Shown piece by piece: positions 1 through 6,275 of a stretch of 28,801 nucleotides of DNA. Position 1 is the first letter of the stretch; every line of letters starts with the position of its first letter. The notes under the pieces were generated by a model. That model had not been told where the DNA came from. It worked only from the letters and a program-made list of their open reading frames with translations, and ran no database searches. The DNA comes from an uncultured Ignavibacteriota bacterium (GTDB taxonomy: Bacteria > Bacteroidota > Ignavibacteria > Tepidaquicellales > Tepidaquicellaceae): assembly GCA_903901375.1 (NCBI GenBank), contig CAIUQV010000401.1, positions 1 to 28,801 of the forward strand, written 5' to 3'. The position numbers and the translations under genes are program-made.

Positions 1-80
1 CATTTCTGTTTGTTTTGTTAAATTATGAAATTCTAAATCAAAAATAAGGATAAAAAGGAAGGCAATTGGATTTTATAAAA

Positions 81-111
81 CAAAAGCGGATTATGAATCA
101 ATCCGCTTTTG
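81..111 (-). terminator. Rho-independent terminator of the T9SS repeat-protein gene
   Basis: A perfect 12-bp inverted repeat (arms 81-92 and 100-111, 7-nt loop 93-99, GC-rich core GCGG/CCGC) lies 24 nt past the stop codon of the minus-strand gene ending at 135. Read on the minus strand the stem ends in CTTTTG and is followed by TTTT, as expected of an intrinsic terminator. The stem is nearly symmetrical, so it could also stop transcription entering from the other side. Confidence 0.75.
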
Positions 112-134
112 TTAAAATAAGATTTATATCTTAA

Positions 135-1688
135 TTACTTAACCAGCATAAGTTTCTTTGCCATTGAAAAATCATTCGCTATGAATTTAATTAAATAAAT
201 TCCTGAATTAAATTTATCTGCTTTCCATACGGTTTCGAATGTTCCCGCAGAAACATTCCCCTCAAAAAGATTATCAACCTGCCGTCCTGTCATATCGTAA
301 ATTAAAATTCTTATCGAAGCAGATTTTGGTACATCGAACTTTATTCTTGTCGATGGATTAAATGGATTCGGATATGCATCGTACACTTTAAAAGTAGAAG
401 GTACATTGCTTGAAATCGGATTTATGCCAACTGTTGTTGTGGAGAATTGCCAGACAGTTGACCACGGTCCATCTCCGTATGAATTCTCTGCATTAACGCG
501 CCAGAAATATGTTAATGAATTATTTAATTTTCCGTTTGGGATATTGTAGATATTTGTATCCACTGTGATAGAATCTGTAATCACTGCAAAGTTTGGCAAT
601 GTAGAAATTTGAATTGTGTAACGCTGTGCATTATCCACTAATGTCCAGCGAAAAGTTGTATTCACAGGGACATTTATCGCGTTGTTAGAAGGGAATACCA
701 GATATGGAGCTGAAGGTGCAGCAAGACCTCCATTAAGAGTTTTTAAAACTGAACCATTTCTTCCAACTGCCCAGCCAATGTCAGTATTTATCATATGTAC
801 ATCTGCAAGCCAGGATATAGAAGGAACAGATTGTGTATTCCAGTTATCTCCTCCGTTTGTTGTCTTGAGAATTTGACCTGAGTTCGCAGTGTAATATTCT
901 CCGCCTGAAACCCATCCTGTGTTGTAATTAACAAAGCAAACAGAATTTAACCACTTAGTCGTCCCCGAAGGTTTTGCACTCCAGTTCATACCTCCGTCTG
1001 TTGTTTTCAGAATCACACCGTTATATCCAACAGCCCAGCCTGTAAGCGAAGAAATGAAATGCATGCCTTCCAGATCCTGAGTAGTTCCGCTGTAGAATGG
1101 CGACCATACAGAACCGCCGTTTGTAGTACGCAGCATAACGCCCGCACCGCCGGCTGCCCATCCTGAATTTGTATTCACAAAAAATATGGTTGTAAGGTCA
1201 GTTGTTATTCCCGTATTTTGTTGTACCCACGTTTGTCCGCCGTCCGTAGTTGCCATAATCTTTCCGCCCGCACCCGCAGCCCAGCCGTTAAGCAAACCTG
1301 AAAACCACATCTTCATAATAAGTCCCGAACTTGACGAGTTATACTGATTCGTCCAGTTGGCACCGCCGTTAGTAGTTTTGTAAATGTAAGAATAATTCAG
1401 TGTTTGGTTCCCGCCGCCTATCCAGCCAGTCTGGTCATTCGAAAAGTAGCAGCAAACAAAACCTTCCTGTGTTGCGGGAGTATTCTGTGTAATCCAGTTA
1501 AGCCCGCCATTAGTAGTTTTCCGAATCGTTCCATAAAACCCAACAGCCCATCCCGTCTGTGCATTCACAAATTGCACATCACGCAATTCATTTGCAGTAT
1601 TTCCGTTTTGAGTTATCCATCCGCTTTGAGAATAGCAAACACTTAGAAGTGTAAACACAAAAATTAAAGTAGAAATAATAATCTTCAT
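135..1688 (-). CDS. Secreted Ycf48/BNR-repeat protein with T9SS C-terminal sorting domain
   Basis: A 517-aa protein predicted to be exported by Sec and then secreted or surface-anchored by the type IX system. Residues 1-20 are a signal peptide with probable cleavage before Gln21. Residues about 24-320 hold six full and one partial repeat of the form GWAxGxxGxIxKTTNGGxxW, the Ycf48/BNR beta-propeller pattern. Residues about 325-420 resemble a fibronectin type III domain (FRWTLVDNAQRY, YFWRVNAEN). Residues about 431-517 are a type A T9SS sorting domain, with YPNPFNPST near the start and GIYLIKF and KKLMLVK at the end. The ATG is supported by a GGAGG (1697-1701) eight nt upstream. The gene is monocistronic, with its own candidate promoter and terminator. 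Propellers of this type often serve in adhesion or as scaffolds, but the ligand is unknown. Confidence 0.9.
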   Translation of the reverse strand: MKIIISTLIFVFTLLSVCYSQSGWITQNGNTANELRDVQFVNAQTGWAVGFYGTIRKTTNGGLNWITQNTPATQEGFVCCYFSNDQTGWIGGGNQTLNYSYIYKTTNGGANWTNQYNSSSSGLIMKMWFSGLLNGWAAGAGGKIMATTDGGQTWVQQNTGITTDLTTIFFVNTNSGWAAGGAGVMLRTTNGGSVWSPFYSGTTQDLEGMHFISSLTGWAVGYNGVILKTTDGGMNWSAKPSGTTKWLNSVCFVNYNTGWVSGGEYYTANSGQILKTTNGGDNWNTQSVPSISWLADVHMINTDIGWAVGRNGSVLKTLNGGLAAPSAPYLVFPSNNAINVPVNTTFRWTLVDNAQRYTIQISTLPNFAVITDSITVDTNIYNIPNGKLNNSLTYFWRVNAENSYGDGPWSTVWQFSTTTVGINPISSNVPSTFKVYDAYPNPFNPSTRIKFDVPKSASIRILIYDMTGRQVDNLFEGNVSAGTFETVWKADKFNSGIYLIKFIANDFSMAKKLMLVK

Positions 1689-1741
1689 TTTGGTATCCTC
1701 CGATTAAAGATTAAAATTTGGGAAATATTTATATATTCCTC

Positions 1742-1762
1742 AGAGTAAATAAATTTTACTCT
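1742..1762. promoter_or_regulatory. Dyad AGAGTAAA-N5-TTTACTCT, candidate operator or 5'-leader stem
   Basis: A perfect 8-bp inverted repeat with a 5-bp spacer lies 54-74 nt upstream of the T9SS protein start. It falls where transcription from the neighbouring candidate promoter (1767-1798) would begin. It could be a repressor operator or a short 5'-leader hairpin. The regulator is unknown. Confidence 0.3.
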
Positions 1763-1766
1763 AAGT

Positions 1767-1798
1767 CAATTTTATACATATTCGTTAAAATAAGCAAG
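1767..1798 (-). promoter_or_regulatory. Candidate Bacteroidota-type promoter for the T9SS protein gene
   Basis: On the minus strand CTTG (1798-1795), a 20-nt spacer and TAAAATTG (1774-1767) fit the Bacteroidota primary-sigma consensus TTTG-N19 to 21-TAnnTTTG with one mismatch in each box. The start site would fall near 1760, giving a leader of about 70 nt. Confidence 0.35.
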
Positions 1799-2027
1799 TG
1801 AAAATTAAAAATGAATTCTTCACATCTGTGAATGTATGTCTTCAGAATTTTAAATAATAAGTAAGGATAAAAAAGATATCTTCGTCATTTCAAATCATCT
1901 TGAAACCTTTTACAATCCTTCAGGGAATAATCCTCTTCGTAGTATTTCTGGTTTATCTTTACACAATCATATTCCCATAGATGTACATATAAACGAAATA
2001 GTTCCATTATTGAATAATAGTTCTTGC

Positions 2028-2051
2028 CTGTCAAGTCTTGCGACCTGACAG
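2028..2051. repeat. REP-like stem-loop remnant
   Basis: CTGTCAAGTC (2028-2037) and GACCTGACAG (2042-2051) pair over 10 bp with one A-C mismatch around a TTGC loop. The CCTGTCA/TGACAGG core resembles the short palindromic extragenic repeats I know from Bacteroidota genomes. Only one copy is in this window, so a repeat family cannot be shown from here. Confidence 0.4.
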
Positions 2052-2080
2052 AACTAACTATCCGAAGAAGAATTAAAGAA

Positions 2081-2114
2081 AGGGTATTGAAAATTCTCAA
2101 ATTTTCAATACCTT
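2081..2114. repeat. Perfect 12-bp (14 with wobble) inverted repeat
   Basis: GGTATTGAAAAT (2083-2094) and ATTTTCAATACC (2101-2112) pair perfectly around a 6-nt loop. An added G-T and an A-T pair extend the stem to 2081/2114. Neither strand shows a strong T run after it, so it is a poor intrinsic terminator. It may be part of a degenerate palindromic element together with the REP-like hairpin 30 nt away. Confidence 0.45.
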
Positions 2115-2249
2115 ATCAAATTTCTTTATTATTGAATTTTTCGAAGCAGTCGAAAATATTAATCCGTAAGATACTTCCTTTGTTCTTATATTTTTCAATT
2201 TCATACCTTTGATGCTATTGCTATATTATTTTAAAATTAAACTATTATT

Positions 2250-2948
2250 ATGAAAAACTTAATCACCGGAATAGTTATATTCATTTTCACTTTTGCTGCT
2301 GCATTAAATTCATTTTCACAGGATAAACAGAAAGTTGTTGAGGTTACGGGTAATGCTACGATTGAAGTCCAGCCCGATGTTATGAACTGGGAAATAAAAG
2401 TTCAGGATGACAATAATGATTTACAGTCTGCCAAAAATAATAATGATGCTTCTACCGGAAAAATTCTTGCAATGCTGAAAGATAACGGCGTGAAGGAAGA
2501 AAAGATTTCCACGAGTGGTTTGCGGTTTACGAAGAACTATCAGTACGATGCAAAGTCAAAGAAATATACCGTTACAAATACAGTCTGGTTCAGTACTTCT
2601 GATTTTAGTATTTACGATAAGATTTCGGATTATTCCGTTACTCTGGATAATGTTTACATAACAAATACTCTTTTATCTTCTTCAAAAGAAATTGAGTCCA
2701 GAAAGCTGGCACGTGTGAATGCCTTGAAAGCCGCAAAGGAAAAGGCTGAGATGATGGCCGCTGTTTACGGGAAAGAAATCGGCGACCCGATTATGATTAG
2801 TGAGGAATATTCCTCTCCTTATTTTGGAAATCAGATGAACAATATGGTAAGTTTAGGTGATTATCAGGGGAACGGCGATTCTTCTGTTTTCAGCAAAGGG
2901 TTAGTAACCATTTCGGCAAAGGTGAAAGTTGTTTTTCTGATTAAATAA
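2250..2948 (+). CDS. Periplasmic SIMPL-domain (DUF541) protein
   Basis: A 232-aa exported protein of the SIMPL/DUF541 family (E. coli YggE is the best-known relative). Residues 1-23 form a signal peptide, with probable cleavage before Gln24. The family hallmarks are visible: the opening strand VEVTGNATIEVQPDV near residues 29-43, the helix ARVNALKAAKEKAEMMAA near 154-171, and the closing strand VTISAKVKVVF at the C-terminus. Members form periplasmic or envelope oligomers; YggE is linked to oxidative-stress tolerance, but the biochemical role of the family is unsettled. The YdeI-like gene follows after 8 nt and is probably co-transcribed. I saw no clear promoter upstream. Confidence 0.88.
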   Translation: MKNLITGIVIFIFTFAAALNSFSQDKQKVVEVTGNATIEVQPDVMNWEIKVQDDNNDLQSAKNNNDASTGKILAMLKDNGVKEEKISTSGLRFTKNYQYDAKSKKYTVTNTVWFSTSDFSIYDKISDYSVTLDNVYITNTLLSSSKEIESRKLARVNALKAAKEKAEMMAAVYGKEIGDPIMISEEYSSPYFGNQMNNMVSLGDYQGNGDSSVFSKGLVTISAKVKVVFLIK

Positions 2949-2956
2949 ATTTATTT

Positions 2957-3520
2957 ATGAACATAAAGTTTTTCTCTTCTCAGTCAGAATTCAGGAAATG
3001 GTTAAAAACTAACCATAAGAAAGAGTCTGAACTGATTGTAGGATTTTATAAAAAGGACAGCGGGAAGTTTAATATGTCTTGGTCGGATGCGGTGGATGAA
3101 GCGCTGTGTTTCGGGTGGATTGACAGTACACGCAGGTCGGTTGATGAGATTTCCTATTGTAACCGCTTCACGCCGAGAAAGAAAACGAGTAACTGGAGTG
3201 CGATTAATATCGCAAAAGTAGAAACACTGACAAAAGCCGGAAAGATGATGCCTGCCGGTGTTGAGGCTTTTAAACATCGCAGGGATGAGAAGTCGAAGGT
3301 TTACAGCTTTGAAAGTGATACGAAAGTTCTTAGTCCGGTTCTTGAAAAGGAGTTTAAGAAACATAAGTCTGCAAGGGATTTCTTTTTGAAGCAGGCACCG
3401 TCTTACAGTAAAATGGTAGTTCACTGGATTATGTCGGCGAAGAAAGAAGAGACAAGGTTTGGAAGGCTGGAGAAATTGATTAAGCATTGTGAAGAAGGTA
3501 AGCGAGTGAGTTTTATGTAA
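2957..3520 (+). CDS. YdeI/OmpD-associated family protein
   Basis: A 187-aa, apparently cytoplasmic protein of the YdeI/OmpD-associated (OmdA, bacteriocin-protection) family. The diagnostic block is at residues about 46-85: DEALCFGWIDS, then Y-x-x-RFTPRK, then SNWSAIN. The C-terminal part is basic and helical, with KMVVHWIMSAKKEETR near 153-168, as in relatives. YdeI homologues have been tied to antimicrobial-peptide tolerance in some bacteria, but no reaction is established. The start lies 8 nt after the SIMPL stop, suggesting one transcript and a loose link to envelope stress. The gene looks slightly richer in G+C than its neighbours, but not enough to argue for transfer. Confidence 0.87.
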   Translation: MNIKFFSSQSEFRKWLKTNHKKESELIVGFYKKDSGKFNMSWSDAVDEALCFGWIDSTRRSVDEISYCNRFTPRKKTSNWSAINIAKVETLTKAGKMMPAGVEAFKHRRDEKSKVYSFESDTKVLSPVLEKEFKKHKSARDFFLKQAPSYSKMVVHWIMSAKKEETRFGRLEKLIKHCEEGKRVSFM

Positions 3521-3658
3521 GGATTGGCAAAGTTGGTTGATTGATTTCATTTTATGTACCTATAAAACGGGATGGACTTTTCGGATTAAAATAATTATTG
3601 TAACAAATATTCAATTAATGCGTTCTAATAATAAATTAATAAATCAAATAAATAATAT

Positions 3659-4321
3659 ATGAGTAAAGTTATAAATTTTGGGGAAGAGGTTCAGGGTTAC
3701 AACATCAAGGTGCTGAATGAAAGGGAAATAAGGGCAGCCGCAGGAATTCTTTTCCTGTTCACACTTATTTCTTTTCTGATTATTATTCTTAAAGGTGATT
3801 TTACGATGTTTAAGTATGTGATTACAGGTTTCCTTGTGGATTTCTTAATCCGTGTGTTTATAAATCCGAAGTTTTCGCCTACTTTAATTCTCGGAAGGCT
3901 GATGGTAAGGAACCAAACACCTGAATACGTCGGTGCTGTTCAGAAAAAGTTTTCGTGGTATATTGGAGTTGTGCTTGCAGTCACAATGTTCATACATATG
4001 GTAGTGATAAATGCGTACAGTCCGATAACAGGAATTACGTGTTTAATTTGTCTGGTTTTCCTTTACTTTGAATCTGTGTTCGGGATTTGTCTTGGATGCA
4101 AGTTTTATAATTTGTTCTACAAGGAAAAAGCCCAGCATTGTCCCGGAGAAGTCTGCGATGTGAAAGCAAAACAGGATATTCAGAAAACTTCTGGTGTGCA
4201 GTTAATGGTTGTGGTTGGGTTTATAGCGTTTATAGTAGCTTTGACATTTCTGGTAAATGAAAATTACAGTAAGAAGCCGTATGATATTTTCGGGATTGAG
4301 AAGACAGCAACAGTGAAATAG
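3659..4321 (+). CDS. DUF4395 integral membrane protein
   Basis: A 220-aa polytopic inner-membrane protein with the DUF4395 signature: NEREIRAAAG (20-29), DFLIRVFINPKFSP (61-74), GAVQKKFSWYIG (92-103) and FESVFGICLGC (137-147). Hydrophobic segments lie near 27-45, 50-67, 98-117, 122-145 and 180-199. It is longer than most DUF4395 proteins as I know them: about 60 residues follow the GICLGC motif, including a second Cys pair CPGEVC (161-166) and a fifth hydrophobic segment. The C-x2-C and C-x4-C pairs suggest thiol chemistry or metal binding at the membrane, and some family members neighbour thioredoxin or sulfurtransferase genes; this is inference. The gene stands alone with about 140 bp upstream, where I saw no convincing promoter. 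Confidence 0.82.
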   Translation: MSKVINFGEEVQGYNIKVLNEREIRAAAGILFLFTLISFLIIILKGDFTMFKYVITGFLVDFLIRVFINPKFSPTLILGRLMVRNQTPEYVGAVQKKFSWYIGVVLAVTMFIHMVVINAYSPITGITCLICLVFLYFESVFGICLGCKFYNLFYKEKAQHCPGEVCDVKAKQDIQKTSGVQLMVVVGFIAFIVALTFLVNENYSKKPYDIFGIEKTATVK

Positions 4322-4363
4322 AAGCTCGTAATATTCAGGTGAGCTCACACAAACTGTGCATAT

Positions 4364-4384
4364 AATCACAATCTAATTGTGATT
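4364..4384. repeat. 9-bp perfect hairpin after the DUF4395 gene
   Basis: AATCACAAT (4364-4372) and ATTGTGATT (4376-4384) pair perfectly around a CTA loop, 43 nt past the DUF4395 stop. No T run follows, so termination is possible but not well supported. Confidence 0.35.
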
Positions 4385-4518
4385 TACAACTGAGAAGAGA
4401 TTTTCAGTGTAAGAGCAAAAAGCATTAAAATTAATCGCTGATTTATAAAGAGTATTCGTTAAAATAGTATATTAATAATATTTGTAAGTTTATTTATTAT
4501 CCTAAAATATTAAATATT

Positions 4519-4839
4519 ATGGAAGAGAATCAAAATAATACAGAGCCTAAAGATACCAAACTCTGGAATATCGCGCGGAAAAGAGCCGAATTCAAACGTC
4601 ATTTAACATCATACTTTCTCGTAAATGCGGTGTTATGGGGTTTCTGGTTTATGAATTATTTTTCCCATCCCTTTGAACAAATGACTATTCATTTGAGTGA
4701 TAAAATTCCCTGGCCTGCTTATGTTTCATTCTTTTGGGGTATAGGTTTATTGTTCGATTTTTATGAATCATACTATAGCGGCAAGGGAGATATGGTTGAA
4801 AGAGAATATCAGAAATTAAAGAGAAAGAATAATCTGTAA
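4519..4839 (+). CDS. Small 2TM-domain membrane protein
   Basis: A 106-aa protein matching the 2TM domain family (Pfam 2TM). A charged N-terminus carries the typical WNIARKRAEFKRHL (16-29). Two transmembrane helices follow, near 30-50 and 67-86, separated by a short loop, and then a conserved tail with DFYESYYSGKG and MVEREYQKLKRK. These proteins are common in Bacteroidota as single genes or fused to sensor kinases or LytTR regulators; here it stands alone and no function is known. The flanking hairpins at 4364-4384 and 4845-4880 suggest its own transcription unit. Confidence 0.85.
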   Translation: MEENQNNTEPKDTKLWNIARKRAEFKRHLTSYFLVNAVLWGFWFMNYFSHPFEQMTIHLSDKIPWPAYVSFFWGIGLLFDFYESYYSGKGDMVEREYQKLKRKNNL

Positions 4840-4844
4840 GAGTG

Positions 4845-4880
4845 ATTTTTCCCGATACACATTTTGTAATCAGGAAAAAT
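4845..4880. terminator. Hairpin after the 2TM gene, possible terminator
   Basis: ATTTTTCC (4845-4852) and GGAAAAAT (4873-4880) pair perfectly. Inside, GATACA (4854-4859) can pair with TGT-A-ATC (4865-4871) with a one-base bulge. It begins 5 nt after the 2TM stop. There is no U run beyond the stem on either strand, so it may act as a transcript-end hairpin rather than a classic terminator. Confidence 0.35.
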
Positions 4881-4941
4881 TTAATGATGTAAACATGATT
4901 GTTTAAAAATATTTTATAGATTAAAAATTATTTTGAGGAAT

Positions 4942-6009
4942 ATGACTTTAGAAGATTTGGGGTACAATGAAAGAGTTGAAAAACTCAGAGCTGATGAGAG
5001 TATTAAAGATTTCGAAATAGGCAGAGTTATTGCTGAACACAAGGAGAGATATGCGGTTAAAACTGATAAGGGCGAGTACGATGCCGAGATTACAGGGAAT
5101 ATGCGTTTTAATGCGAATGACAGAGAAGATTTTCCTGCTGTCGGCGACTGGGTTGCAGTGACAACTTATGATTCTGATTTTGCTGTCATTCATAAAATCC
5201 TTCCGAGATATTCTATCATTAAAAGACAGGCTGTAGGTCAATTTGGAGGGATTCAGATTATTGCAACCAACATTGATTATGCATTTTTGATTCAGGCAGT
5301 TGACAGGGATTTTAATATCAACAGACTGGAAAGATACCTGACTATCTGTAATAATTCGAATGTTAAACCCGTTATTGTCCTGAGTAAGATTGATTTAACG
5401 GATGAAAACGGTTTGAATGAAATTATGGAACTTATAAATACACGCATTAAGAATGTACCAGTGATTGCACTTAGCAATGAAACACAGAACGGGTATGATG
5501 CAATAAATAAATTTATTGAAAGAGGTAAAACATACTGTCTGCTCGGTTCTTCGGGTGTAGGGAAGTCTACTTTGCTGAATAACCTTTCCGGAAAATCTGT
5601 AATGAAAACGGACGTAATAAGCGAGAGCACAAACAGAGGAAAACACATAACCACTCACAGAGAATTCATTGTTCTTGAAAACGGCGGTATACTGATTGAC
5701 AATCCGGGAATGAGGGAAGTGGGGATTGCAGACTCGGCAAACGGACTGGAAATTACTTTCGATATAATTTATAACCTTTCTGAAAAATGCAGGTTCAAAG
5801 ATTGCACGCATAAACAGGAAAAAGGCTGTGCCGTTCTTGAAGCAGTGGAAAAAGGTGAACTTGATAAAGACTCATACGAAAACTATCTGAAGATGGAAAA
5901 AGAGAAGACGTATTTTGAGTCCACTGTTTCAGAAAGAAGAAATAAGGATAAAGGATTCGGCAAAATGATGAAGAATTATAAAAAGATGAAAAAGAAGAAT
6001 GATATTTAA
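4942..6009 (+). CDS. rsgA: Ribosome small-subunit biogenesis GTPase RsgA
   Basis: A circularly permuted GTPase that acts late in 30S maturation and is stimulated by the ribosome. Numbered from the ATG (355 aa), an OB-fold lies at about 27-95. The G motifs appear in the permuted order G4 (SKID, 148-151), G1 (GSSGVGKST, 202-210), a G2-like GKHITTHRE and G3 (DNPG, 253-256). A C-terminal zinc knuckle has Cys283, Cys288, His290 and Cys296. The tail is lysine-rich, consistent with rRNA contact. An in-frame TTG at 4933 would add three residues. I prefer the ATG at 4942 because homologues start near MTLEDLG, although the GAGG at 4935-4938 is only 3 nt away. Confidence 0.95.
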   Translation: MTLEDLGYNERVEKLRADESIKDFEIGRVIAEHKERYAVKTDKGEYDAEITGNMRFNANDREDFPAVGDWVAVTTYDSDFAVIHKILPRYSIIKRQAVGQFGGIQIIATNIDYAFLIQAVDRDFNINRLERYLTICNNSNVKPVIVLSKIDLTDENGLNEIMELINTRIKNVPVIALSNETQNGYDAINKFIERGKTYCLLGSSGVGKSTLLNNLSGKSVMKTDVISESTNRGKHITTHREFIVLENGGILIDNPGMREVGIADSANGLEITFDIIYNLSEKCRFKDCTHKQEKGCAVLEAVEKGELDKDSYENYLKMEKEKTYFESTVSERRNKDKGFGKMMKNYKKMKKKNDI

Positions 6010-6058
6010 GATTTACAATTTTTCATTTACCTTAATAATTGAAATTACTTTGTGATAA

Positions 6059-6118
6059 AACCGGTTAATGATGAGATTATTAATGAAAGTACTTCAACTT
6101 TAATCAATCATAACGGTT
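6059..6118. repeat. Imperfect inverted repeat upstream of the efflux promoter
   Basis: AACCG (6059-6063) pairs with CGGTT (6114-6118), and ATTAATGAAAGT (6079-6090) pairs at 10 of 12 positions with ACTTTAATCAAT (about 6097-6108). The connecting parts pair only with gaps. It ends 11 bp before the candidate promoter, so it could be a regulator-binding region or the remains of a palindromic element. Confidence 0.3.
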
Positions 6119-6128
6119 ATTTTAATGA

Positions 6129-6160
6129 ATTGGAATAAATAAGTATTATCTATACATTTG
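6129..6160 (+). promoter_or_regulatory. Bacteroidota-type promoter of the efflux operon
   Basis: ATTG (6129-6132), a 20-nt spacer and TACATTTG (6153-6160) match the Bacteroidota consensus TTTG-N19 to 21-TAnnTTTG with a single mismatch, in the -33 box. Initiation would fall near 6167, giving a leader of about 110 nt before the TolC-like gene. No other such match precedes the operon. Confidence 0.5.
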
Positions 6161-6275
6161 TAAAAGTATGGAATGCATTTCTAAAATTAATGGGAGTAAC
6201 ATTGTGATTTTGCATATTAATGAAACCTTTTGTCCTTTAATCCGTTTAATTAATTAGTAATAAATATAAATTTAT

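Larger units (their letters stand above)
1689..2249. other. 561-bp gene-free stretch with hairpins
   Basis: This is the divergent intergenic region between the T9SS protein gene (minus) and the SIMPL gene (plus), and the only gene-free stretch over 300 bp in the window. The first 115 bp hold the candidate minus-strand promoter and a dyad. The middle, around 1800-2000, shows nothing I can name beyond a small TTCACA-N2-TGTGAA palindrome at 1819-1832. From 2028 to 2156 there are three stem-loops: a REP-like one, a 12-14 bp one, and a weak 7-bp one at 2138-2156. A 71-codon open frame at 1885-2100 (minus) runs through these hairpins and is not convincing as a gene. Confidence 0.6.

Noticed and set aside
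1779..1792. 14-base match TATTCGTTAAAATA, also at 4453-4466, as a shared regulatory element
   Set aside because: A rough count gives more than one AT-rich 14-mer match by chance in a window this size, and the two sites lie at different distances and orientations to genes.
1819..1832. TTCACA-N2-TGTGAA palindrome as a CRP/FNR-type site
   Set aside because: The spacing and half-site order do not match CRP (TGTGA-N6-TCACA). It is 131 nt upstream of the nearest start and no second copy was seen.
1885..2100. 71-codon open frame on the minus strand in the gene-free stretch, with a mildly hydrophobic start
   Set aside because: It runs through two hairpins, has no ribosome-binding site, resembles no family, and its composition looks like translated spacer DNA.
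3002..3550. Long (182-codon) antisense open frame over the YdeI-like gene
   Set aside because: The plus-strand frame has clear YdeI/OmdA motifs. The antisense product is a Cys/Arg/Phe-rich mixture without recognisable domains, a shadow of the real gene.
5395..5811. 138-codon antisense frame inside rsgA
   Set aside because: It lies opposite the G motifs of rsgA and shows no domain or start signal of its own.
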